Origin: Unio delphinus
Taxonomy: Eukaryota; Mollusca; Bivalvia; Unionida; Unionidae
DNA length: 64,000 nt
Assembly (NCBI GenBank): GCA_029339505.1
Contig: JAQISU010000179.1
Span: 10,525,001 to 10,589,000 of the forward strand
Direction of reading: 5' to 3'
In this document: piece by piece, positions 29,612 through 41,045 of the stretch
How the letters are laid out: every line of letters starts with the position of its first letter
Position numbering within the stretch: the stretch's first letter is position 1
The notes under the pieces: model-generated
What the model was told of the DNA's origin: nothing
The model's input: only the letters and a program-made list of their open reading frames with translations
Database searches by the model: none
Position numbers and translations under genes: made by a program

Positions 29612-30270
29612 ATGAATATAATTGATTTTTCAGCGACTAAAATAAGAGAACCAGTTAAGCATCATGCAGCGCTACCAAACTCTATCCGTGCAATTATAAT
29701 CGGGCCATCTGGATCCGGTAAAACGCAATTGTTGCTCAATTTAATAATGAGATGGATGAAGTGGGATAAGTTGTATTTAATTGCCCCTAGCGTAGATGAT
29801 CAACGATGCTATGAAGTGTTAAAGGATTTTAACGAGAATGCATCAGAAATTAAAGGTGAGAATACCATTGATTTTATAACTGATATTGACGAGGCGCCAT
29901 CCGTGGATGACCTTGATGGGAGCATTAACAATTAGTCGTATACGACGATGTGATGTTAGACAATCAAAAAAACCCAGCTAGAATATTTTCCCGGGGGCGT
30001 CACAAAAACACTGATGTGATATATGTCACTCAACGCTACACTCAGATTCCAAAAGTGATCAGAGATAACTGTAATATTCTTGCTGTGTTTAACGGCGTTG
30101 ATACACATACGCTACGAAATATTTGGCAGACATGGTGTTCCGATATGGACTTCAATCAATTTAAAAATTTCTTTAGTCATGCTCAGTCAACCCCGCATGG
30201 ATTTGTAACAATAAATTTACATGATCCTCGGACTCGATATCGTATCGGACTCGATCAAATATTTGGTTGA
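29612..30270 (+). CDS. FtsK/HerA-type packaging ATPase (A32-like), frameshifted
   Basis: DNA-packaging ATPase of the Polinton/NCLDV type. First frame (from ATG 29600 or, better, 29612 for MNIIDFSATKIREP) has Walker A GPSGSGKT and ends at the TAG 29933-29935. The second frame (29930-30270) carries Walker B VVYDDV, then FSRGRHKNTDVIYVTQRY, the typical sensor/arginine region, and the C-terminus. A one-base loss near 29925-29932 separates the Walker motifs. Unlike the other three breaks this one is not in a long homopolymer. The last 23 nt lie within the right TIR, so the gene end is duplicated at the left end of the element. Confidence 0.88.
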
Positions 30271-30461
30271 AATCATTTATTATTTTTTGTTAACCCAGAA
30301 CTGAAAGTTCCAGCAGCAGAGAGGGTGGATGACAAAGACGTTGGCGTATATAAAGAAATCTTATTTTATCGAATAGACGCCATTTTTTTTACTAATTGGC
30401 AGAAGCCTCAGATTTCCGAATCGACGCTCGGAAAGTTGTAGGGTTCACCCTCTCTGCTGCT
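30248..30461 (-). repeat. right terminal inverted repeat of the Polinton
   Basis: A 214-bp inverted copy of 13304-13517 with three substitutions. It includes the ATPase stop codon (to 30270) and the internal AGCAGCAGAGAGGGTG at about 30312-30327, which mirrors the terminus. Confidence 0.97.
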
Positions 30462-30466
30462 ACTGT
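30462..30466. repeat. candidate target-site duplication, right (ACTGT)
   Basis: Direct copy of 13299-13303. Confidence 0.55.
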
Positions 30467-32909
30467 ATTTTGAAGGTCCTTTTATCTCTTTCGTGGAGGA
30501 AACCAAATCATCGTGATATGGTTTTAACGTAAGCTAGCTTTCTTTCCACACATTCGACACAAATGTAAAACAAAAACCTGGATTGCATACGAGTTTTGGT
30601 AAATACAGTTTGTGGAAAAAACTGTTAAGTTCCCACTTTGGTTATACAGAACCTTAAGAAAGATCTAGACCTGCGATGGCTCCATTGTGTACAGATCAAC
30701 CTGCAAATCTTATCTTCAGATGTTTATCCGTTCAAGAACTATGTGCTTAGATTATGCCGAGAAGCATTTACAATTTAGTTTTCAGAAAAAAAAGTCTGTT
30801 TTGAAGAAAATGGAACGAGCCATAATCTTTTCTCACAAAAACGTGTTTGGCCCCGTTTTATGCGACCAACTGACTTTATATTCTATCTTATCTTTAAATT
30901 GATCATAAGGCCCAAATCGATGCCAATTTGATTTTCTGATCTATCTTATCTCTAAATTATATTTAAGCCCAAATACCATTCATCCCCTTCACGCTCAGAA
31001 ACCATTTTTCCCCCATTGTGGTATACTGATTTATCTTTATTGAGAAGCGTCTAATATCATTCTTGCCGATATTGCGAAATTCTATTTACCCAAAGCACAT
31101 ATCTTGTAATGAAAACTCCCTAAAATAAGCTATGCAAGCTCAAAAAGTGGTAAAATATATCTCTAGTGTATAAAATAAACTTAATTAAAATCAAAGCCTC
31201 TCAATGTGTCAGTGCATTTCTGTATACAAACGGCACGAAAGACGGGAACCAGGTTGTATATCCATTTTGTGATGGCACGCGGCACCATGTCCTACCGGTT
31301 ACTGGATAAAGCTTCCATACTTCCGCATAAATTACTACCATGCCGAAATCTATCAACTACATTGAAACCTCTCAACACATTTCATCATTTTTCCAGATCC
31401 CTTGTCTGCACTGAAAACTTTCGGAACGCTTTGGACACTCTGCAAATGTTACAGCTGTTACTGAAATAAGCTTTGCTCATGCAACTTTGAAAAGATGTTG
31501 TGTACCATTGGTTATTATTAGTCACTTTGGTATTTAGGGCAATGACAGGGCAAATAATATTGCGTCTTCGCGTGTTCCTGAATGGAAGATTCTTTTGTGC
31601 TGTCTTTAAGCATATACATGACTTAACAAATTTGAATATAAATGGTGTTAGGCCTTTTGACAGGTTCTTTATAGCTGAGAAATATGTTGAATGAAACCTT
31701 CAACAACAAGGTTTTTATCATCACACCCATCAATGGACGGTGGCATTCTTTACATGATAGAGATAATGTGCTATTGTGCCCATCGCGTGTAGGACACAGA
31801 TAAGACATAATATCTCTGGAGTGCTGAACTTAGAGCAGAAGCTTCGTTGCCATTGTCATTCGACAGAATATCTTTCTATTTCTCTAAGAATAATTTGTCT
31901 TAGTACGGGCTTTGCAACAGTTTAAAACATACAGCCTAATTATGCATCATATATAATACACATGGACTGATTTTTAGTTTGACTGAAAACGTTCTTAATG
32001 TCTAATGCGTGTTCATTTGCTGATAACTAGTAGAGTTACATTTTCGTTTTTCCCACTGCACACGTTTTCAAACAATCAATACAGTGTAAGCATTAGAACT
32101 TTGATAAATCCAGTAGGAAGTCCAATCTATCTGTTGCGAGTCATGGGGCCAAATTCTGAAAAAATGACAAAGATAACTGTTTTCAAGTCTTATCGAACAA
32201 ACCTATGAATCGAATTTGAGAAAGATATTAATCGTCACGTGGCATACTTTATCATGTGATGGTTTGTCCGTTCCATTTGGAGGTCCATTGTGATATCGAA
32301 ATGGTTTTACAATGGTTACCATTCAATACAAAGAGTTTCATCTGTATTTTTTTCTCAGATTTGTGTTTCAGTCAAAAGTATTTCATATTAAACAGATTAC
32401 TGCTTAATCTACGTGAATCAAATGTTTGTGTAAATAAGTATACAACTTAAACAGTTTGAGTTGTGTTACGAATATATCGCCATAATCTAAGTAACTGAAT
32501 GAAGCAAATCCAACATATTTTCTACAACTTAACAATAACTTAATTTTTAAAGCTATAAAAGTTATACAAAAGTATGATAGATTTTAATGTTCCGAATGAA
32601 CTTCAGATCCCTTAATGTACTGGTCTGCCAACAATTCTGATGAATACAATGGCATCGTCAATGCCTCCTTTTAAAAAATTCACAATAGTCTAAGAATTTT
32701 ATTATAGTTCAATGAGCATGGTCTAGTTCCAGTGAATAATGAAAGCAAATATATCTTCTCAAATTACATCTAAACACAACAAACACAACATTAACACATC
32801 CGCAGACTGATATTAACACAAGAACATTTCAAATAAAATTCCGAAATAGGAATGAATTAATTTCTCAGTTTGCTCCTTATTTACGTCTCTAAGAATCTAG
32901 TACTCTATG
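30467..32909. other. non-coding stretch, nothing recognised
   Basis: AT-rich DNA to the right of the Polinton. Short frames show no family features and I see no transposon ends. Confidence 0.5.
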
Positions 32910-33213
32910 TGTTGCAATATACCCCAAGTGACGTACCTCACTACTCAGTCTAACATTTCACAATACCTATTCACGTGACATACGTCGCAATATACCCCAA
33001 GTGACGTACCTCACTACTCAGTCTAACATTTCACAATACCTATTCACGTGACATACGTCGCAATATACCCCAAGTGACGTACCTCACTACTCAGTCTAAC
33101 ATTTCACAATACCTATTCACGTGACATACGTCGCAATATACCCCAAGTGACGTACCTCACTACTCAGTCTAACATTTCACAATACCTATTCACGTGACAT
33201 ACGTCTCAATACT
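32910..33213. repeat. 73-bp tandem repeat, about four copies
   Basis: The unit contains CGCAATATACCCCAAGTGAC and CACTACTCAGTCTAAC. Junctions recur at 32984, 33057, 33130 (period 73). Copies are essentially identical, so expansion is recent. Confidence 0.97.
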
Positions 33214-33394
33214 CAACCACCTGACTTTAAGAAGCCACACTCGTTAATGATTTGTTATTATAAACTTGACAAAACCCCTATTTATAGATCCGATGCTATA
33301 TATATGCCAAACGGAAACAAACAGAAAAGATTCTGGTTATACACTACGACGATGGATTGCAATGTTTTCTTTGTTATAATACTTTGCTAGTAGG

Positions 33395-33660
33395 GAGCCC
33401 CGAGTGGCCGAATGTCTAAAGCGCTTTCCGTTATGGATCACTGTCATCTCACCTCTGTCTGCATGGGTTTGAGATAGGATTCGGCTAATATGTGAGAAAA
33501 CTTGCCAGTAGCTTCTCATGGGTCGGTGATTCTTTCCGGGGGTTTTCCTTGGTTCTTCATCAACCAATAATACTGGCCGCCATGTATAGCCAATCGTGTG
33601 ATGAAAAATGGCATTAAACCCTACAACGAAAACAACAACAACAACAACAACAACAACTTA
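33395..33660 (+). mobile_element. tRNA-derived SINE, family B
   Basis: Head with a Pol III A box (GAGTGGCCGAATGTCTAAAG) and a B-box-like GGGTTTGAGATAGG. The body has CTTCTCATGGGTCGG and ACTGGCCGCCATGTATAG, and the tail is (AAC)n. Full-length, plus orientation. Confidence 0.85.
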
Positions 33661-35180
33661 TAACACATGCTCCACTGCAAACAGCTTATATGTTCTATTG
33701 CATTGTGTAGAGACCAAAATCTACGATTTTTGTTCTACGTATCGACTCAATTAACGTATACGTTAGGTGCAACTGCAATCCGACTCTGATATGCCCTCGC
33801 ATAATACACTAGCAGATCAAAAGGCATTAAGTAACCGCCGCAGATCTGGATCTATGCAGTTGTCCCCGATTTAAAGGCGAATAAATAGGTTATTATGGCA
33901 AGCGAAAAGAGCATAAGTTTAATCTGGCACATCATGAGCTTTGTATCCCAGAAGATTTAATATGTGCTATAAACAGATAAATATGTAATTAAAATGAAAA
34001 ATAATACTTTTGACTGTTTGTTTTGCTTTCTATTAAATTGTTAGAATATATGGTTATTGATATTAAATATCGTACAGGCTGCATTTAACTAGGCTGTACC
34101 ATCTATTTCGACCATTTCAGCTAGGCATGTACAATGGTGTTACTGTCAGAATGGATAAGTATCGTCGTGATAATGTTTTATTCGCCATTTTTTTAACGTT
34201 GATAGTGACTTAAGTTCCACTTCGAAGTTTAATATTTTGCACAGAAATAAATTTCTACTTAAAAAGTGATTCTCGATAGTTTTGTACCGGTATGCACCAG
34301 ATTGAACTGGTATCTTGCTTGATCGGAATACAACACAGTTCGCCTTATATTGAATACCGTTTTTAAAAGCAAAACTACGTAGAAAATATTTTGGATTGAA
34401 TTGCAAATTATGTACAGTGATAGGAAAATTTGGGCACCGAAATCTCCATATGCGTACGTTTTAGAAAAAGTCAGTAGGTCAGAACAAGACCAGGGCAATA
34501 ATAATGAATTTGAACTAATTGTTAAGCACTTTTACCAATTTACATGTAGGATGTTAACGGGTGCGGTATAATTTTGACTTCAATTTTAAAAAGCTACAAA
34601 AACTGGGGCAATGTAAGATGAGACTATTCCAATAATGCCCAGTTTTTGGCGGCAAAGACTGGACTTCACGCAGACAACATAGTGTGATAAATGGAATTGC
34701 GGAAACTCTCTATCCCATCCCTTAAGAATTTAAAGCACATGGAGAAGACACTTAGACGATTGTAAGGTTAGATTGTTTTCAATGTTGGGGTTATACTTTT
34801 TTATTGGCCGTGGGGATTTAGGGAAATGTAAGACTAACAATAATGAAATCTTGCAGTATTTTTAATTATTCTCCTGAAAAGAGTTCCGCACCCATCATCC
34901 CCTCGCCTAGTTATCGTCTCGTGTCATGTTGGTCGCTTCCGGTAGGGAATATGCACGTCTTACATCATATCAAGAGACAATAAACAAGAAGAAGACACGA
35001 TTTAGAAATTTGCATACATATCACTTCATATTTTCACATTTTTTAAATATATTTAAATGGGGTGAAAGGTCATGGTCATCTGGATCAAGGGTCCACAATG
35101 GCCAGACTTCTTTGTGACCTAAATTAAAGAAATAGAGCGCTACTGTGTCATTAATACTCCGCGTAAACAAATTTTCAGTC
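33661..35180. other. non-coding stretch, nothing recognised
   Basis: AT-rich sequence. Two overlapping minus frames near 34146-34498 have no recognisable domain. Confidence 0.45.
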
Positions 35181-35184
35181 ATAC

Positions 35185-35432
35185 GCTACGATGGCTGCAG
35201 TGAGGCAGGTAATAGTGCCGCAGGTATGTAGCATGATGTCCCACCCAGTCACATTATCCTGACACCAGGCCGACCAGTCCTAATACTAACCTCTTATTGC
35301 TGAGCGCCAAGCGAGGCAGCTGTTAGTACCATTTTTGTAAGTCATTGGTATGACTCAGCTGGGGCTCGAACCCACGACCTTCCGATTCTGTAGCGGACGC
35401 TCTAACCCCTAGGCCATTAGCGGTTACTACAT
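35185..35432 (-). mobile_element. tRNA-derived SINE, family A
   Basis: Minus orientation: the head is at the right end (GTTAGAGCGTCCGCTACAG, then GTGGGTTCGAGCCCCAG as the B box). The body shares CAAAAATGGTACTAACAGC and GGGACATCATGCTACAT with the copies near 51.6 and 52.9 kb. Confidence 0.85.
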
Positions 35433-35957
35433 TTAATGAGATGCTGGCAGTGGAATATTAGCAAGCGACAACTTCTGAAGAACAACATAGTAAAAACGAC
35501 CGCTACAAATTAATTTCACGATATTGAAGAAAGCATTTGCTCTTAGTTAAAATCCTTCTTGATAAACAAGGGTTTTAATCAAAACATAAATATATACCGT
35601 TCAAATTTCAAGCTCGACAAGCACCAAAACATGTTCCTTTGTTCCTTTTGTTCTCCAATCATTCTGTCACATTGCTCACAATTCATACCTTTCCGCGTAT
35701 ATTGTTGCCGTAATGTTGTGTTCACCCTGGGTCATCTAAACCTTAGTTCATTCTCTCCATGAATTAGTCTCGATCATACCTTGCATCATCTCATATCACG
35801 CACTGAACTCCTATCCGAAACTAGGGAACCAGACCATATACGGCGTATCAGATGCATTACATGCCTATGGACATATTACCGTTACCTTGCATTTTGTAAT
35901 ATCGTCAGCCGTGTCTTCCATCACCAAAAGTAAATAATTCCCGATTGGTTCCCCTAC

Positions 35958-35958
<1 letters not shown>

Positions 35959-36049
<91 letters not shown>

Positions 36050-36050
36050 T

Positions 36051-36136
<86 letters not shown>
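35959..36136. repeat. (CA)n-(TA)n microsatellite
   Basis: Around 100 bp of (CA)n passing into about 75 bp of (TA)n. Open frames in it are artefacts. Confidence 0.97.
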
Positions 36137-36137
<1 letters not shown>

Positions 36138-36393
36138 AAAACATATGTGTCGCTTTGGCTCATCGATTTCACATTTTACAGCATCCGCAACTAGTTGTAA
36201 CATAATAAATTTCAAGGCTTAATTCCTGTAGAAACAGGCATGTAAAGTTCTGTAAACACGTTTTTTGTATTTTAATTGTCTGTCTTGTCTATGTTCTGTA
36301 TTTGCCTTTGATAAAGACTCATTGAGAGTCGAAAGCGCTCAGGCTAGAGTGATACTAGTTTTTGCACTGTTGCTTGTCAGTTTATTGCATTTA

Positions 36394-36655
<262 letters not shown>

Positions 36656-37084
36656 TGTCATCCATTTGTTAAAAAACATTGCTTATAAATATTATCTAAC
36701 ATGCCATCACTACCATAATTAATGTGTATATATGTACTTTGGGATGGCCAAACAGCTTAATGCAAATAAGTAAACTTATTAGGAGTTTATTTCCTCCACA
36801 AAATTAGCTTACGAACTCTATGACCACCTGTGACCATTACTTCATTCGATCGAAGTCTCGGGTACGCTCAAAGAAATAATGTGTGGATTTAACGTAAATT
36901 GCATGCATGCAAGATATATTGTTAAATTTCATAGATGTATATAAAATACCTATAAACAGAGTGTTGGAGCATTTAAGCAGAATGAAAAGAATGCTATAAA
37001 AGAGTTATGTGCAACTGCTGAAAGATAAATACAGGGCTGTAAATGTATGAAATGGAGTTGTATGGCAGACAACAACATAAGAAG

Positions 37085-37945
37085 AACGCTAATCAATTAT
37101 TTAAAATACGTAAAAAGTTTATCAATTACCTAATACAGACAATGCTTATTAATTACTTCAAATATGAAGAATGTTTATTAATTATGTAAAATACTGAGAA
37201 TGCATGTCAATTACTTAAATTACGGACAATAGTCGTCAATTACTCAAAATTCGGACAATGCATGTCAAATACTTAAATTACGGACAATGCATGCCAATTA
37301 TTTAAATTACGGACAATATTTGTCAATTACTCAAAATGCGGATAATGCATGTCAATTACTTAAATTCCGGACAATGCATGTCAATTACTTAAATTACGGA
37401 CAATATTTGTCAATTACTCAAAATGCGGATAATGCATGTCAATTACTTAAATTACGGACAATATTTGTCAATTACTCAAAATGCGAATAATGCATGTCAA
37501 TTACTTAAATTCCGGATAATGCATGCCAATTATTTAAATTACGGACAATATTTGTCAATTACTCAAAATGCGGACAATGCATGTCAATTACTTAAATTAC
37601 GGACAATGCATGCCAATTATTTAAATTACGGACAATATTTGTCAATTACTCAAAATGCGGACAATGCATGTCAATTACTTAAATTACGGACAATGCATGC
37701 CAATTACTTAAATTAAAGACAAAATTTGTCAATTACTTAAAATACGGAGAATGACCATATATTTATTTAAAATACGGAGAATGCTTATCAATTGATAAAA
37801 ATATGGATAATGTAAATTACTTAAAATACAGAGAATGGTTATTAAATAAGTAAAATACGGAGAAAGCTTACAAATTAATTAAAATACGGAGAATGTTGGT
37901 CAATGAATTAAAATTCGGAGAATGCTTATCAATTACCTAATCAGC
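37085..37945. repeat. ~29-bp minisatellite
   Basis: About 28 copies of a unit like AATGCATGTCAATTACTTAA + ATTACGGAC. The central part (37,250-37,720) forms higher-order units of about three monomers (87 bp), giving spurious repetitive frames. Confidence 0.93.
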
Positions 37946-38019
37946 AGAAACTGAAATATATTTTAGACAGTGAACATATCCACAAGACCTTAAAAGCTAT
38001 AAAATAAAAAGAATGAGTG

Positions 38020-38650
38020 AAAGCATATATTCTCCAAGTCAGACATAATATATCATATTCTCCTAGTCAGACACATGATATCGCCTTCTACAAGTAAGAC
38101 ACAAGATATCATATTATACAAGTAAGACACAATATATCATATTATACAAGACACAAAATATCACATTCTACAAGTAAGACACGCGATATCATACTCTACA
38201 AGTAAGACATTATATGGCATTCTACACACGATATTATATTATACAATACACAAGATATCACATTATACACGCAAGAAATACGATATCATATTCTACAAGT
38301 AAGACACAATATATCACATTCTACAAGAAAGACACAAGATTTATCACATTCTACAAGTAAGACACACGATACTATATTCTACAAGATACATGATATCATA
38401 TTCTACAAGTAAGACACATTATATCATATTCTACAAGTAAGACACAAGATATTTTATTATATAAGTAAGACACATGATATCATATTCTACAAGTAAGACA
38501 CAAGATATTTTATTCTACAAGTAAGACACATAATATCATATTCTACAAGTAAGACACAAGATATCACATTTTACAAAACACTCGATATTATATTCACAAG
38601 GACACAAATAAATCATGATCTTGAAGTAAGACAAAACATGTGTAAAAGAG
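38020..38650. repeat. ~28-bp diverged minisatellite
   Basis: More than twenty copies of a unit with TCTACAAGTAAGACACAAGA and TATCATAT, with variable length and many deletions. Confidence 0.9.
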
Positions 38651-39002
38651 TAAGACAAAGAATATAACCCCAGTAAGACAAACATTGATTGTAAGATAGT
38701 ACATACTTTCTGCTATAAGAAAATGACAATCTATCTATAGCCAACTTTCTCATGTGACTTGCTATCGATTAGCTTCATATATGAGCCTGTATATATTTTG
38801 CAGCAGAATCTTTGAAGGTGTTTTAATAATTTTCATATGTTTTAATAACTGTTTATACGATTGATTTGCCTACTTAATGATTGTGTTGAAAGGCAAAAGC
38901 CTCCTCTTTCATTGCCTGGTTTTTATCGTCGTCAAACATAGTTTCTCTTCCTCTCTCATACATATATAAACATCATCACCATCTGTCTGTCTGTATGTCG
39001 TT

Positions 39003-39008
39003 CTGCCT

Positions 39009-39077
<69 letters not shown>

Positions 39078-39078
39078 A
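39003..39078. repeat. (CT)n-(CA)n microsatellite
   Basis: C-rich start, then (CT)n, then (CA)n directly abutting a SINE at 39080. Confidence 0.95.
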
Positions 39079-39079
39079 G

Positions 39080-39335
39080 ATGGAACCCCAAGTGTCTGAA
39101 TGGTCTAAAGCGCTCTCCGTTACGGATCACTGCCATCTCACCTCTGTCTGTGTGGGTTCAAGTCTCGAACTCCGGCAATGTGGGTTTGTAAGAAAGCTTG
39201 ACGATAGCTTCTCATGGGTCGGCGTTTTTTTTTTCCGGGGCGTTACCGGGTTCTTTCTCTACCAGTAATACTGGCCGCCATGTACAGCCTATCTTGTGCT
39301 GAAACATAGCGTTAAACCCTATCAAAACAACATAT
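39080..39335 (+). mobile_element. tRNA-derived SINE, family B
   Basis: Same family as 33395-33660: head GTGTCTGAATGGTCTAAAGC, B box GGGTTCAAGTCTCG, body CTTCTCATGGGTCGGCG and TGGCCGCCATGTACAGCCTA, ending CAAAACAACA. It is flanked on both sides by CA microsatellites. Confidence 0.85.
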
Positions 39336-39337
<2 letters not shown>

Positions 39338-39384
<47 letters not shown>

Positions 39385-39444
39385 TACATGCATGGACGCA
39401 CGCACGCACGCATGCACGCGCGCACACACACACATACACACATA
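39338..39444. repeat. (AC)n microsatellite with variants
   Basis: An (AC)n run then ACGC/ATGC-rich variants, probably seeded by the SINE tail. Confidence 0.93.
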
Positions 39445-39537
39445 CTCTTTTCTGTTGTATTTCATGATTTTGTATTATCCTGAATTTGATTAATCTGATG
39501 TAATCTCTGTTGAAGAGGAAATAAAGTCAGTCAGTCA

Positions 39538-39604
39538 TACATAAATACATACATACATACATACATACATACATACATACATACATACATACATACATAC
39601 ATGC
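39538..39604. repeat. (CATA)n microsatellite
   Basis: Pure tetranucleotide run of about 16 units. Confidence 0.95.
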
Positions 39605-39981
39605 ATTCAGATTTATTCGATTCAAGGTGATGCATCTGAAAATATTTCTAATAAATCAGAGAAAAAAAATATTGGGGATAAATTTTGTTGTACGTGAAGA
39701 CCCCACTTCCCCATCATAGTTTAAATAAAATAAATAAATAAATAATCCAAATGAAATGTGCTGATACATAACTCTAAGGAATACATATGGTTTGTTAAAA
39801 TGAGGAGATATACTACTATCCTTAGCATGAAAAGTGACGACGACAGTTATAACAATAACCTACGCAGCTTGAATTGTTGATAAACTACTGCATTCTGTGC
39901 CGAATACATCAACGACATTCATCTGCTTTATCAACCTTTTGCATCTCATACCAGTCATATTCAACTAGTGTCAAAATGCTA

Positions 39982-40335
39982 AGTCAACAACAGCTCAGGT
40001 GTTGTTAAAATGTTAATGCACTTTAAATCCTTTTCCTGCCACAGCGCACACACAAAATATCATGCTAAAAGTTCAGCAGTACGTTCGTACGTACGTACGT
40101 ACGTATGTATGTGTGTGTGTATGTGTGTGTGTGTGGATGGATGGATGGATGTATGTATTGTTGTATGTATGTATGCTGACATGTTGTTTTTATAGGGTTT
40201 AACGCCATGTTTCAGCACAATATAGGCTGTACATGGCGGCCAGTATTACTGGTAGAGAAAGAAAGTCAACAACAGCTCAGGTGTTGTTAAAATGTTAATG
40301 CACTTTAAATCCTTTTCTTGCCACAGCGCACACAC
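39982..40335. repeat. 72-bp direct duplication flanking a SINE fragment
   Basis: The 72-bp segments 39982-40053 and 40264-40335 differ at one base. Between them lie a GTAC/GTAT/GGAT microsatellite (about 40080-40175) and the truncated SINE B fragment at 40190-40262. Confidence 0.9.
40190..40262 (-). mobile_element. truncated SINE, family B (3' half)
   Basis: Matches the TAGGGTTTAACGCCATGTTT to TGGCGGCCAGTATTACTGGT end of the family, minus orientation; the tRNA head is missing. Confidence 0.8.
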
Positions 40336-40411
40336 GATACGTATGTATGTATGTATGTATGTATGTATGTATGTATGTATGTATGTATGTATGTATGTAT
40401 GTATGTATGTA

Positions 40412-40460
<49 letters not shown>

Positions 40461-40539
40461 GTCTGTCTGTCTGGTTCTCTTTCTTGATGTATGTATGTAT
40501 GTATGTATGTATGTATGTATGTATGTATGTATGTATGTA

Positions 40540-40606
<67 letters not shown>

Positions 40607-40697
40607 GTCTGTCTGTCTGGTTCTCTTTCTTGATGTATGTATGTATGTATGTATGTATGTATGTATGTATGTATGTATGTATGTATGTATGTATGTA

Positions 40698-40730
<33 letters not shown>

Positions 40731-40917
40731 GTCTGTCTGTCTGGTTCTCTTTCTTGATGTATGTATGTATGTATGTATGTATGTATGTATGTATGTATGT
40801 ATGTATGTATGTATGTATGTATGTATGTATGTATGTATGTATGTATGTATGTATGTATGTATGTGTGTGTATGTCTGTCTGATTCTCTTTCTGGATGTAT
40901 GTATGTATGTATGTATG

Positions 40918-40951
<34 letters not shown>

Positions 40952-41045
40952 TGTATGTATGTATGTATGTATGTGTGGTTGTGTGTGCGTGCGTTCGTGC
41001 ATGCACGGACGGACGGACGGATGGATGGATGTTTGTGTGTGTGTT
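40336..41045. repeat. compound GTAT/GT microsatellite with higher-order unit
   Basis: (GTAT)n and (GT)n blocks are punctuated four times by a conserved spacer (CTGTCTGTCTGGTTCTCTTT near 40463, 40609, 40734 and a variant near 40875), giving a ~125-150-bp higher-order repeat. Long frames on both strands are artefacts. Confidence 0.95.

Larger units (their letters stand above)
13304..30461. mobile_element. Polinton/Maverick-type virus-like element, 17.2 kb
   Basis: Self-synthesising DNA transposon / endogenous virus-like element. It is defined by 214-bp terminal inverted repeats (13304-13517 and 30248-30461, 3 mismatches), AG...CT termini, flanking ACTGT, an rve integrase, a DNA polymerase, a packaging ATPase, an adenain-like protease and a double-jelly-roll-type major capsid protein. 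These together are diagnostic of the group. It also carries a zinc-ribbon/PLA2 gene, two HNH nucleases and a polymerase-helicase fusion. Near-identical TIRs and mostly open frames indicate recent insertion. Four single-base frameshifts (protease, PLA2 gene, polymerase/HNH junction, ATPase) mean that this copy, as assembled, is not intact. Confidence 0.95.

Noticed and set aside
37287..37716. Repetitive frames with NYLNYGQYLSITQN units
   Set aside because: 29-bp minisatellite (three monomers equal 29 codons) with no start context or homology.
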